From NCBI RefSeq assembly GCF_003122385.1, contig NZ_CP029255.1, positions 310,001-374,000 on the forward strand: a stretch of 64,000 nt of DNA. Reading direction: 5' to 3'. The notes below the pieces were generated by a model that saw only the letters and a program-made list of their open reading frames with translations, did not search any database and had not been told where the DNA came from. The position numbers and the translations under genes were made by a program. Within the stretch, counting starts at the first letter, position 1, and each line of letters starts with the position of its first letter. Below are positions 1 through 8,105 of this stretch, one piece after another. Origin of the DNA: Flavobacterium crocinum. Its GTDB lineage: Bacteria; Bacteroidota; Bacteroidia; Flavobacteriales; Flavobacteriaceae.

Positions 1-2009
1 GTTCCAGAATAAACGATTTGCTCCATTTCTTTAATTAAAGCATCCATAGTAAGACCTTTTGCAGAAGCAATGTCGTTCAATGGTAATTTTCGGTCGATAT
101 TCTGAATGATATATAATTTATTAGCAGAATTTACTCCAGTAGATTTAACAACTAAATCGTCTGGACGAATAATATCGTTATCTTCAACATAACGAGCAAT
201 TAAAGCCACGAATTCGCTTCCGTATTTTTTAGCTTTTCCTTCACCAACACCATGAATATTATATAATTCTTGTATGGTTATCGGATATTTCAAAGCCATA
301 TCTTCAAGAGAAGGATCCTGAAAAACTACAAATGGAGGAACTCCCAATTTTTTGGCGACTTTTTTACGAAGCTCGCGAAGCATTCCTGTCAGAACTTCAT
401 CGGCTGTACCGGAAGATTTACCTCCAGTCACAATAGTTTCATCGTCAGCTTCAGTATATTCATGATCTTCAGACATCATGAACGAAGATGGATTTTTGAT
501 AAAATCTAAACCTTCCTGAGTAATTTTAATAACACCATACGTTTCAATGTCTTTTGACAATAGTCCCGTGACCAAAACCTGTCTCAACAACGCCATCCAA
601 TACTTTTCGTCATGATCTGAACCTGAACCAAAATACGGCTGCGTATCTGTTTTATGAGCTTTAATAACCGCATTGATTCGGCCAATTAAAGTAAAAACAA
701 TTTCTTTTGATTTGTAAATGTGTTTGGTGTCGCGAACAATTTCAAGCAGTTTCACCACTTGTTCTTTGGCTTCCACTTTATGTTTCGGATTACGAACGTT
801 ATCGTCCATGTCGGCTCCTTCTCCTGTTTCACTGTCAAATTCTTCTCCGAAATAATGTAGAAGAAACTTTCTGCGTGACATTGACGTTTCGGCATAAGCC
901 ACCACTTCCTGTAAAAGAGCAAAACCAATTTCCTGCTCTGCAACTGGTTTTCCGGACATGAATTTCTCCAGCTTTTCTACATCTTTATAAGAGTAATAAG
1001 CTAAACAATGTCCTTCTCCTCCATCACGGCCGGCACGACCGGTTTCCTGATAATAACTTTCTAACGATTTAGGAATATCATGATGAATTACAAAACGAAC
1101 GTCTGGTTTATCAATTCCCATTCCGAAAGCGATTGTTGCTACAACAACATCTACATCTTCCATCAAAAACATATCCTGATGTTTGGCGCGGGTTTTAGCA
1201 TCCAATCCTGCGTGATAAGGAACGGCACTGATTCCGTTTACTTGTAAAACTTCGGCAATAGATTCTACTTTTTTACGGCTTAAGCAGTAAATAATTCCGG
1301 ATTTACCTTTATGCTGTTTAATAAATCGAATAATATCCGATTCAATATTTTTAGTTTTTGTACGAACTTCATAGTATAAGTTCGGTCTGTTGAATGATGC
1401 TTTAAAAGTGTTGGCATCAGACATGTCAAGGTTTTTCAGGATATCTTCCTGAACTTTTGGGGTTGCAGTTGCAGTTAAACCTATAATTGGTACTTTCCCC
1501 AATTGTTTGATAATATGTCTTAGGTTTCTGTATTCTGGTCTAAAGTCATGACCCCATTCTGAGATACAGTGGGCTTCATCGATTGCAACAAAAGAAATAG
1601 GCACACTTTGCAGGAAAGAGACATATTCTTCTTTAGTTAAAGATTCCGGGGCTACATACAAAAGCTTAGTTAATCCGGAAGTAATATCTTTTTTAACCTG
1701 AGCAATTTCTGTTTTGGTAAGAGATGAATTTAATACGTGTGCAATTCCATTTTCAGACGAAAGACTTCGAATGGCATCAACCTGGTTTTTCATCAAGGCA
1801 ATCAGAGGAGAAACAACAATTGCCGTTCCGTCCTGAATTAAAGCGGGTAATTGATAACAAAGAGACTTTCCACCGCCGGTTGGCATAATTACGAAAGTAT
1901 TCGTTTTACCTAAAATACTCGTAATGACTTGCTCCTGCAAGCCTTTAAATTGGCTAAAGCCGAAATACTTCTTTAATTCTTTATGTATTTCAATTTCGTT
2001 TGAATTCAT
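1..2009 (-). CDS. recQ: ATP-dependent DNA helicase RecQ (C-terminal end cut by window edge)
   Basis: Superfamily 2 3'-5' DNA helicase used in recombination and replication-fork repair. Reading the minus strand from the ATG at 2009 gives 669 codons that stay open to base 1, so only the extreme C-terminus is missing. Walker A (MPTGGGKS) is at about residues 42-49, the DEAH box at 144-147, followed by the RecQ-type CISEWGHDFRPEY stretch. An HRDC-like domain is visible around residues 545-620 (VFQDPSLEDMA). The start is divergent from kpsF, with under 100 bases between the two reading frames. The length fits Bacteroidota RecQ. The identification is firm; only the last residues cannot be seen. Confidence 0.96.
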   Translation of the reverse strand, partial: MNSNEIEIHKELKKYFGFSQFKGLQEQVITSILGKTNTFVIMPTGGGKSLCYQLPALIQDGTAIVVSPLIALMKNQVDAIRSLSSENGIAHVLNSSLTKTEIAQVKKDITSGLTKLLYVAPESLTKEEYVSFLQSVPISFVAIDEAHCISEWGHDFRPEYRNLRHIIKQLGKVPIIGLTATATPKVQEDILKNLDMSDANTFKASFNRPNLYYEVRTKTKNIESDIIRFIKQHKGKSGIIYCLSRKKVESIAEVLQVNGISAVPYHAGLDAKTRAKHQDMFLMEDVDVVVATIAFGMGIDKPDVRFVIHHDIPKSLESYYQETGRAGRDGGEGHCLAYYSYKDVEKLEKFMSGKPVAEQEIGFALLQEVVAYAETSMSRRKFLLHYFGEEFDSETGEGADMDDNVRNPKHKVEAKEQVVKLLEIVRDTKHIYKSKEIVFTLIGRINAVIKAHKTDTQPYFGSGSDHDEKYWMALLRQVLVTGLLSKDIETYGVIKITQEGLDFIKNPSSFMMSEDHEYTEADDETIVTGGKSSGTADEVLTGMLRELRKKVAKKLGVPPFVVFQDPSLEDMALKYPITIQELYNIHGVGEGKAKKYGSEFVALIARYVEDNDIIRPDDLVVKSTGVNSANKLYIIQNIDRKLPLNDIASAKGLTMDALIKEMEQIVYSG

Positions 2010-2033
2010 TCTCTATATTAACTGTATTTTGTA

Positions 2034-2041
2034 TAAATTTG
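2034..2041 (+). promoter_or_regulatory. Possible -7 box (TAnnTTTG) for kpsF
   Basis: The octamer TAAATTTG matches the Bacteroidota -7 consensus TAnnTTTG. It lies 55 bases before the TTG start proposed for kpsF and just after the divergent recQ start. No well-spaced -33 TTTG is obvious, so this is tentative. If it is real, the transcript starts downstream of the ATG at 2000, which supports the later start for kpsF. Confidence 0.35.
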
Positions 2042-2095
2042 CAACACATAAAGATACAACTTTCTTTTATACATACAAATTTTAAATATTCTGAT

Positions 2096-3061
2096 TTGAT
2101 CTCAAAAGAAAATATATTGGCGATAGCTAAAAAAACAATACTCTCTGAAAGTGAAGCAATTACAAAACTAATTGATTTTCTGGACGAAAATTTCTACGAA
2201 GCAGTTCAGCGTATCTATGAAACCAAAGGCCGTCTAATCGTTACCGGCATCGGAAAAAGTGCCATCATTGCTCAAAAAATGGTTGCGACTTTTAACTCTA
2301 CGGGAACACCATCAATGTTTCTGCATGCCGCAGAGGCCATTCATGGTGATTTGGGAATGATTCAAAACGAAGACATTATTATATGTATTTCTAAAAGCGG
2401 AAACAGTCCTGAAATTAAGGTTTTAGTCCCGTTATTAAAACGATTTGGAAATACCCTGATCGCTATTACAGGAAATACCACTTCATTTCTGGCAAAAGGT
2501 TCTGATTTCGTTTTAAATACAACTGTTAATACCGAAGCCTGTCCTATCAATTTAGCTCCAACAAACAGCACGACAGCCCAATTGGTTATGGGAGATGCTT
2601 TGGCTGTATGCTTAATGGAAATGCGTGATTTTAAACCTGAAGATTTTGCGGTTTATCATCCAGGCGGTGCTTTAGGCAAAAAATTACTGCTTCGCGTAAA
2701 GGACATGATCGAACACTCGTTAAAACCAACAGTTAGTCCAGACACTTCAATCAAAAAAGCAATTTTCGAAATTTCCGAAAAAAGATTGGGAGTTACTGCA
2801 GTTGTGGAAGACAATAAAATTGTTGGAATTATTACCGATGGAGACATCCGAAGAATGCTAAACGACGTAGATAGTATAGCAGATTTAACAGCAAAAGATA
2901 TTATGTCTAAAAATCCAAAAGTAGTTTCGTCTGAAACTATGGCTGTGGATGCTTTAAACATTTTAGAAGACTTTTCGATTACACAATTAATCGTTGCAGA
3001 CAACGGAGAGTACAAAGGCGTATTACATTTACATGACATTTTAAAAGAAGGAATAGTATAA
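2096..3061 (+). CDS. kpsF: D-arabinose-5-phosphate isomerase, KpsF/GutQ/KdsD family
   Basis: Interconverts ribulose-5-phosphate and arabinose-5-phosphate, the first step to Kdo for lipid A core. A sugar isomerase (SIS) domain fills about residues 15-170 (VTGIGKSAIIAQKM, then a SKSGNSPEI phosphosugar loop), followed by two CBS domains to the C-terminus. The frame is open from an ATG at 2000, but that would overlap the recQ start, precede the likely promoter and add 32 residues unlike the family. The TTG at 2096 gives 321 residues (LISKENILAIAKK), the usual family length, so I chose it. The stop overlaps the tatC start by one base. Nearby lptB fits an LPS role. Function firm, start moderately sure. 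Confidence 0.9.
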   Translation: MISKENILAIAKKTILSESEAITKLIDFLDENFYEAVQRIYETKGRLIVTGIGKSAIIAQKMVATFNSTGTPSMFLHAAEAIHGDLGMIQNEDIIICISKSGNSPEIKVLVPLLKRFGNTLIAITGNTTSFLAKGSDFVLNTTVNTEACPINLAPTNSTTAQLVMGDALAVCLMEMRDFKPEDFAVYHPGGALGKKLLLRVKDMIEHSLKPTVSPDTSIKKAIFEISEKRLGVTAVVEDNKIVGIITDGDIRRMLNDVDSIADLTAKDIMSKNPKVVSSETMAVDALNILEDFSITQLIVADNGEYKGVLHLHDILKEGIV

Positions 3062-3876
3062 TGGCAAAGAAAAATCTTGGCGAAATGTCATTTTTAGATC
3101 ATCTTGAAGAACTAAGATGGTTATTGGTTAGAAGTACACTTGCGACAATTATTATGGCAATTGTTACTTATTTTATTAGTGATTATTTATTTGATCAGGT
3201 TATTTTAGGTCCAATCAGACCAACGTTTTTTACTTACGTTTGGTTTTGCGATTTATCACATTCATTGGGATTTGCAGACAGCATTTGTATTACGGAACTG
3301 AATTTTATTATTCAGAATACCGAAATGGAAGGTCAGGTTAATATTTTTGTATGGATGTGTCTTCTGGCAGGTTTCATCTTGAGTTTCCCTTATATTTTAT
3401 GGGAAATCTGGAAGTTTATCAGCCCGGCTCTTTATGAGAAAGAAAGAAAAAATGCAAAATTATTCATCTTCGTTTCTTCTTTGCTTTTCTTTTTAGGAGT
3501 CTTGTTCGGCTATTTTGTGGTAATTCCGATGTCTGTAAACTTCGTGGCAACGTTCTCTGTGAGTGATGTTGTAAAAAACCAGTTTACACTTGAGTCTTAT
3601 ATGGGGATGGTAAAAACGAGTATTCTTGGAAGTGCGATATTTTTTGAACTTCCAATTGCTATATATTTCTTAACGAAATTAGGACTAGTAACTCCTACAT
3701 TCTTAAGAAAATATTGGAAATATGCTGTCGTAATTATTTTAATTATTGCCGCAATCGTAACGCCGCCGGATGTTGTGAGCCAAACTATTGTTGCAATTCC
3801 TATGTTAATCATATACGAATTGAGTATATGGATTTCGAAGATTGTTTATAAAAATAAAATGAAAGAAAATGTCTGA
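3061..3876 (+). CDS. tatC: Sec-independent protein translocase subunit TatC
   Basis: Core membrane receptor of the twin-arginine export system, which moves folded proteins across the inner membrane. The N-terminus MSFLDHLEELRW carries the family hallmark acidic HLEELR motif. About six hydrophobic spans follow, with the conserved FISPALYEKERK loop near residue 120 and the SYMGMVKT segment near residue 180. At 271 residues it is standard for Bacteroidota. It starts on the last base of the kpsF stop, implying translational coupling. tatA/B partners are not in the window. Confidence 0.96.
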   Translation: MAKKNLGEMSFLDHLEELRWLLVRSTLATIIMAIVTYFISDYLFDQVILGPIRPTFFTYVWFCDLSHSLGFADSICITELNFIIQNTEMEGQVNIFVWMCLLAGFILSFPYILWEIWKFISPALYEKERKNAKLFIFVSSLLFFLGVLFGYFVVIPMSVNFVATFSVSDVVKNQFTLESYMGMVKTSILGSAIFFELPIAIYFLTKLGLVTPTFLRKYWKYAVVIILIIAAIVTPPDVVSQTIVAIPMLIIYELSIWISKIVYKNKMKENV

Positions 3877-4222
3877 TATAGTTCAAGAATTTAACGACTA
3901 TCGTTCTAAAATGAACGAAAAATTATTAGCTGACAACAACAAAATTGTAAAGCGTATTTTTAATCTTGACACTAATGCTTACGCAGAAGGCGCTCTTGAT
4001 GTAAAAACAAAAGAATTACTTGGTCTAGTTGCATCAACCGTTTTAAGATGTGACGACTGTGTAAAATACCATTTGGAAACTAGTTATAAAGAAGGCGTTT
4101 CTAAAGAAGAAATGATGGAAGCGATGGGAATTGCAACTCTTGTTGGAGGAACAATCGTAATCCCGCATTTAAGAAGAGCTTACGAATTCTGGGAAGCTTT
4201 AGAAGAAAGTGGAAATAAATAA
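3869..4222 (+). CDS. Carboxymuconolactone decarboxylase / AhpD-like protein
   Basis: A small all-helical protein of 117 residues in the AhpD/CMD family. The redox motif CxxCxxxH is present as CDDCVKYH near residues 57-64, as in AhpD-type disulfide or peroxidase proteins, so a thiol-redox role is more likely than the decarboxylase name suggests. It overlaps the end of tatC by eight bases. The family is clear; the substrate is unknown. Confidence 0.88.
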   Translation: MSDIVQEFNDYRSKMNEKLLADNNKIVKRIFNLDTNAYAEGALDVKTKELLGLVASTVLRCDDCVKYHLETSYKEGVSKEEMMEAMGIATLVGGTIVIPHLRRAYEFWEALEESGNK

Positions 4223-4244
4223 TTGTTAATACGTTTAACTCTTG

Positions 4245-4281
4245 AATCGTTTATTTGTTAATTTGCAACGAATAAACGATT
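4245..4281. repeat. 11-bp inverted repeat and TAAACGATT repeats upstream of lptB
   Basis: AATCGTTTATT at 4245-4255 is perfectly mirrored by AATAAACGATT at 4271-4281, with a 15-base loop. Further TAAACGATT copies run on to about 4300, just before the lptB start at 4309. There is no T-run after the stem, so it is not a classic terminator. It may be an operator, an RNA hairpin in the lptB leader, or simply repetitive spacer DNA. Confidence 0.5.
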
Positions 4282-4308
4282 TATCGATTAAACGATTAAA
4301 CTTTAAAA

Positions 4309-5049
4309 ATGAAATTAAGAGCCGATAATTTAATCAAAACCTATAAAGGACGAAGTGTTGTAAAAGGAATTTCTGTTGAGGTAAATCAAGGGGAAATCGT
4401 GGGACTTTTGGGGCCAAATGGAGCTGGAAAAACAACGTCTTTCTACATGATTGTGGGATTGGTAAAACCAAATCAGGGAAATATTTACCTTGACGATTTG
4501 AATATTACCGATTATCCGATGTACAAACGTGCGCAGCAGGGAATTGGTTATCTGGCACAGGAAGCTTCTGTTTTTAGAAAATTAAGTATTGAAGATAATA
4601 TCTTGAGCGTTTTACAATTGACGAAACTTTCTAAAGAAGCTCAAATTGCCAAAATGGAAAGTCTAATTGAAGAATTCAGTTTAGAACATATTCGTACCAA
4701 CCGAGGCGATTTACTTTCGGGAGGTGAGCGTCGTCGTACCGAAATTGCCCGTGCATTGGCAACCGATCCAAAATTTATTTTATTGGATGAACCTTTCGCC
4801 GGAGTTGACCCGGTTGCGGTTGAAGATATTCAGAGAATTGTAGCGCAGCTAAAAAATAAAAACATCGGAATCTTAATTACCGATCACAACGTTCAGGAAA
4901 CTTTAGCCATTACAGATAAAACGTATCTAATGTTTGAAGGAGGAATTCTTAAAGCAGGAGTTCCGGAAGAACTGGTAGAAGACGAAATGGTTCGTAGAGT
5001 TTATTTGGGACAAAACTTCGAACTTCGTAAAAAGAAACTTGAGTTTTAG
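4309..5049 (+). CDS. lptB: LPS export ABC transporter ATP-binding protein LptB
   Basis: ATPase that powers lipopolysaccharide extraction from the inner membrane together with LptFG and LptC. Walker A GPNGAGKT is at 35-42, the signature LSGGER at 136-141, Walker B FILLDE at 156-161 and the H-loop histidine at about 193 (TDHNV). Length 246 and the phrase LDEPFAGVDPVAVEDIQ are typical of LptB rather than other ABC ATPases. It follows the AhpD-like gene after 86 bases of repeat-rich DNA. Other lpt genes are not in the window. Confidence 0.94.
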   Translation: MKLRADNLIKTYKGRSVVKGISVEVNQGEIVGLLGPNGAGKTTSFYMIVGLVKPNQGNIYLDDLNITDYPMYKRAQQGIGYLAQEASVFRKLSIEDNILSVLQLTKLSKEAQIAKMESLIEEFSLEHIRTNRGDLLSGGERRRTEIARALATDPKFILLDEPFAGVDPVAVEDIQRIVAQLKNKNIGILITDHNVQETLAITDKTYLMFEGGILKAGVPEELVEDEMVRRVYLGQNFELRKKKLEF

Positions 5050-5230
5050 TATTCAGTGGTCAGATTTTAAGTGATCAGTTTTTTGAAAGTTATTTAGTGG
5101 TCAGTTTTTTAGTCATCAGTTTGAAGCTGAATACTAAAAAACTGATTTTTTTTGACATAAACTAATTACTGAAAATCTGAATACTGAACACTTTTTTAGG
5201 ACTGAACACTAAAAACCTGAACACTGAACA
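5044..5230. repeat. Degenerate short repeats between convergent lptB and GH25 genes
   Basis: The whole gap is built from variants of TTCAGTGGTCAG/TTTTTTAGT on the left half and their reverse complements (ACTGAACACTAAAAA) on the right half, so it can fold back on itself. Spacer arrays like this are seen between convergent genes in flavobacteria, which is my recollection and was not checked. The central part forms the terminator annotated separately. Confidence 0.6.
5101..5153 (+). terminator. Rho-independent terminator after lptB
   Basis: A 13-bp perfect stem (TCAGTTTTTTAGT at 5101-5113 with ACTAAAAAACTGA at 5133-5145) is followed directly by eight T residues (5146-5153). It lies about 50 bases after the lptB stop and would end the kpsF-lptB transcript. 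Confidence 0.75.
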
Positions 5231-6085
5231 CTATTCTACAGTAATAAAATGCAGTTGTTCTAAATCCCCATTGTAAATATTTACATCAACACGATGTTTG
5301 ATTCCAGGCAAAGAAGCTTTTTCTGTGAATTGCCAAAACAACCAGTCATCTTCAATTTTTTCTCTATAGAAATTATAATTGGCTATCCAGAATAAATAAT
5401 CTCCGAATTCTTCTTTTAAGAAATCAGCATAATATCTTTCTCCAGAATAAATTATAGGGCGTACCTGATAATGTTTTTCTACTTTATTTAACCAACGTTT
5501 CAATCCTTTTTTCAAACTGTCTAAAGGCTGATTTTTAGGCAATTTTTCGATATCCAAAACGGGAGGAAGATCTCCTTTTTGCAATTTTACCGTTTTTATA
5601 AAAAGATCTGCCTGTTCTATAGAATTTTCATTTGGTCGATAATAATGATAGGCACCACGCATAATTTTATTCTCTTTTGCCCCCTCCCAATTTCTTTTAA
5701 ATTGCCTGTCAACTCTATCATTTCCTGCTGTTGCACGAATAAACACAAACTGAACCGGATATTTTTCGTCCAGAATTTCGACTTCTTCCCAATCTACTTT
5801 TCCCTGAAATTCAGAAACGTCGATTCCAATTACTTTTCCTTTGTGATTTTCGAGAACGCGAATGTTTCGCACATCCGAAAGATGTTTATCTACAGCATCT
5901 TCATCTAAAACTTTTTCTGATTTAAATCCGAGGTAATACGCTAATCCTTTACGATAATGGTAAACGATTCCAATGAATAGAAGTGAAAATAATATCAATA
6001 AAAGCCCACGAAAAAGCCTGCTTAGAAAAGATCTTCCTGCCGGTTTTCTGGAATATGTTTTACGATAACTTGTTTTTCTTGCCAT
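5231..6085 (-). CDS. Membrane-anchored GH25 muramidase-like protein
   Basis: Glycoside hydrolase family 25 domain (residues 85-284) preceded by a basic N-terminus and one membrane span (about 26-43), so probably a signal-anchored periplasmic cell-wall hydrolase. The GIDVSEFQG opening places the first catalytic Asp near 89, and VLDIE at 176-180 holds the family's catalytic DxE pair. The C-terminus has the expected WQFTEKASLPG strand. It ends ten bases before the pssA reading frame and probably shares its transcript. Confidence 0.9.
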   Translation of the reverse strand: MARKTSYRKTYSRKPAGRSFLSRLFRGLLLILFSLLFIGIVYHYRKGLAYYLGFKSEKVLDEDAVDKHLSDVRNIRVLENHKGKVIGIDVSEFQGKVDWEEVEILDEKYPVQFVFIRATAGNDRVDRQFKRNWEGAKENKIMRGAYHYYRPNENSIEQADLFIKTVKLQKGDLPPVLDIEKLPKNQPLDSLKKGLKRWLNKVEKHYQVRPIIYSGERYYADFLKEEFGDYLFWIANYNFYREKIEDDWLFWQFTEKASLPGIKHRVDVNIYNGDLEQLHFITVE

Positions 6086-6095
6086 TACAACAGAA

Positions 6096-6812
6096 CTACT
6101 TTTTCAAAAACAAATTATTGATGACAGATAATAAAACGTAGAAAGCAATAATCAACGGAATTGCGATATACTGAAGCAAAATAACCATTAACACAGAAAT
6201 AGTCAAAAAAACTATCTGAAGTGCGTTTTCTTTAAAACTGAACTTTTTAATTTTTAAAGAGAACAATGGAATTTCTGCATTCATGATATAAGCGCTACAT
6301 AAGGTAATAACAAGTAAAACCCAAAAATTAGTTAGAATTTCAAACATCATTAGAGAATTTGAATATTCTATAACCAAAGGAAGACTTAAAACAAACAATG
6401 CATTTGCAGGAGTCGGCAATCCAATAAAAGAATCAGTCTGACGGGTATCAATATTAAAATTAGCCAATCTATAGCAGGCTCCTAAAGTTACAATAAATCC
6501 TAAAAAAGGGATAAATACAGATCCAGCTACATCATGAGGATTAGCACTTTTTAAAAACAAACTGTACATTACATATCCGGGAGCAACACCGCTGGTTACC
6601 ATATCTGCCAAAGAGTCCAATTGCAAACCAAGCGGACTTGAAACTTTGAATAATCTGGCGAAAAAGCCATCAAAGAAATCAAAAAATATTCCCAAACAAA
6701 CCATGTAAAAAGCCATTAAGAAATCGCCTTGAGAAACATAAACAATGGCTACGCAACCACAGAAAAGATTAATTAATGTAATTAGATTTGGAATGTGCTT
6801 TTTGATATTCAT
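6096..6812 (-). CDS. pssA: CDP-diacylglycerol-serine O-phosphatidyltransferase
   Basis: Makes phosphatidylserine, the precursor of phosphatidylethanolamine, at the inner membrane. It has the full CDP-alcohol phosphatidyltransferase signature DG-x2-AR-x8-G-x3-D-x3-D (DG 48-49, AR 52-53, G62, D66, D70) within a six-to-seven span membrane protein of 238 residues. It is first of a two-gene minus-strand unit with the GH25 gene. PssA is preferred over the PgsA paralogue because of the LPNLITLINLFCG-type N-terminus. Confidence 0.92.
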   Translation of the reverse strand: MNIKKHIPNLITLINLFCGCVAIVYVSQGDFLMAFYMVCLGIFFDFFDGFFARLFKVSSPLGLQLDSLADMVTSGVAPGYVMYSLFLKSANPHDVAGSVFIPFLGFIVTLGACYRLANFNIDTRQTDSFIGLPTPANALFVLSLPLVIEYSNSLMMFEILTNFWVLLVITLCSAYIMNAEIPLFSLKIKKFSFKENALQIVFLTISVLMVILLQYIAIPLIIAFYVLLSVINNLFLKK

Positions 6813-6840
6813 AGTTTGAAATTTTGATAATGGCAGAGAA

Positions 6841-6868
6841 CAAATTTAGCATAATAACTCGATGCAAA
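6841..6868 (-). promoter_or_regulatory. Candidate pssA promoter
   Basis: On the minus strand TTTG (6868-6865), a 16-base spacer and TAAATTTG (6848-6841) resemble the Bacteroidota -33/-7 pair, 29 bases before the pssA ATG. The spacer is slightly short of the usual range, so confidence is moderate. Confidence 0.4.
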
Positions 6869-6953
6869 ACGAGTTTTTGTAATAGTTTTTTATTTCTGAT
6901 TCCGACTTTCAGAATATTTGAAGAAACGAACTGAATTGCTGAGTAAAATATTC

Positions 6954-6961
6954 TATTTTTG
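6954..6961 (+). promoter_or_regulatory. Possible -7 box for the PorV/PorQ-like gene
   Basis: TATTTTTG fits TAnnTTTG, 42 bases before the TTG start at 7004. No matching -33 TTTG at the usual spacing was found. A perfect 12-bp palindrome lies just downstream, in the region that would be the start of the transcript. Confidence 0.3.
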
Positions 6962-6974
6962 ATAAAAATTTAAA

Positions 6975-6986
6975 ACCTGTACAGGT
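6975..6986. promoter_or_regulatory. Perfect 12-bp palindrome ACCTGTACAGGT (possible operator)
   Basis: ACCTGTACAGGT is its own reverse complement. It sits between the candidate -7 box and the start codon of the PorV/PorQ-like gene, where a dimeric repressor could bind. No regulator gene is nearby, so the role is only a guess. Confidence 0.35.
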
Positions 6987-7003
6987 CAGTAAAAAAAGAA
7001 CTT

Positions 7004-8071
7004 TTGAAAAGAATTTTAGCATTTATATTATTTTGGAGTTTCACTTCGCAATACGCGCAAACCGTCCGAAAATATTCGAATGAGTTTATGAATATTGGTG
7101 TAGATGCCGCCGCGCTCGGAATGTCAAGTGCGGTAACTTCTTTTACAAATGATGTTAATGCTGTTTACTGGAATCCCGCAGGTTTAACACATCTTGAAGA
7201 TCATCAGGTTGCCTTGATGCATGCGAGTTATTTTGCCAATATTGCGCAATATGATTATATCGGTTATGCAAGTCCGATTGATGACAGAAGTGCCTGGGGA
7301 ATTTCGATGATTCGCTTTGGTGTCGATGATATTATGGACACTACTCAATTAATCGATAGTCAGGGAAATATTGATTATAACCGAATCCGTCTATTTTCAA
7401 CTGCCGATTATGGTTTTACCTTTTCTTATGCCAGAAAACTTCCCGTTGACGGATTTCAGTATGGTGTAAATGCGAAAGTTATTCGAAGAGTTATTGGAAA
7501 ATTTGCTAATTCCTGGGGATTCGGGTTTGATATTGGTCTTCAATTCGAAAGAAATGACTGGAAATTCGGATTGATGCTTCGAGATATTACAACCACTTAC
7601 AATGTGTGGAATATTGATGAAGAAGAATATGCAAAGATTGCCAATGCAATTCCGGGAGAAAATAACGAATTACCCGAAAGCACTGAGATTACATTACCAA
7701 AAGCACAATTGGGAGTGTCAAAAAGATTTGATTTTCATAACGAATGTAGCCTTCTTGCTTCTGCAAACCTCAACATGAGATTTGAACAAACCAACGATAT
7801 CATTTCATCAAAAGTAGTAAGTATAGACCCAGCTCTAGGGTTTGAATTTGGATACACGGATTTAGTTTTCGTAAGAGCAGGTGCAGGAAATTTTCAAAAT
7901 GTGACTCAACTGGATAATACTGAAAAAATTAACTTTCAGCCTAATATTGGTTTAGGTTTTAGATATAAAGGTATTCAGATTGATTATGCTTTAACCGACT
8001 TAGGAAATCAAAGTACAGCTTTATATTCGAATATTTTTTCGTTGAAAGTAGATTTAGGAATCTTTAGATAA
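7004..8071 (+). CDS. PorV/PorQ-family outer-membrane beta-barrel protein
   Basis: A 355-residue protein with a signal peptide of about 19 residues (ILAFILFWSFTSQYAQ) and a beta-barrel-like body ending in alternating hydrophobic strands. The N-terminal phrase MNIGVDAAALGMSSAVTSF...AVYWNPAGL is the hallmark of the UPF0164/PorV-PorQ family, whose best known members work with type IX secretion in Bacteroidota. It is not clearly PorV or PorQ itself. The start is TTG; no ATG gives an intact signal peptide. It is probably co-transcribed with the DUF4105 gene 34 bases downstream. Confidence 0.82.
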   Translation: MKRILAFILFWSFTSQYAQTVRKYSNEFMNIGVDAAALGMSSAVTSFTNDVNAVYWNPAGLTHLEDHQVALMHASYFANIAQYDYIGYASPIDDRSAWGISMIRFGVDDIMDTTQLIDSQGNIDYNRIRLFSTADYGFTFSYARKLPVDGFQYGVNAKVIRRVIGKFANSWGFGFDIGLQFERNDWKFGLMLRDITTTYNVWNIDEEEYAKIANAIPGENNELPESTEITLPKAQLGVSKRFDFHNECSLLASANLNMRFEQTNDIISSKVVSIDPALGFEFGYTDLVFVRAGAGNFQNVTQLDNTEKINFQPNIGLGFRYKGIQIDYALTDLGNQSTALYSNIFSLKVDLGIFR

Positions 8072-8105
8072 TTATAAAACCATAAAACCTTTTAAATTTT
8101 AAAAC

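Noticed and set aside
270..961. Plus-strand open frames inside recQ
   Set aside because: They lie opposite a clear, conserved recQ reading frame and have no family signal.
2000..2095. ATG start for kpsF at 2000, giving 353 residues
   Set aside because: It overlaps the recQ start and the likely promoter and adds residues unlike the family; the TTG at 2096 gives the normal length.
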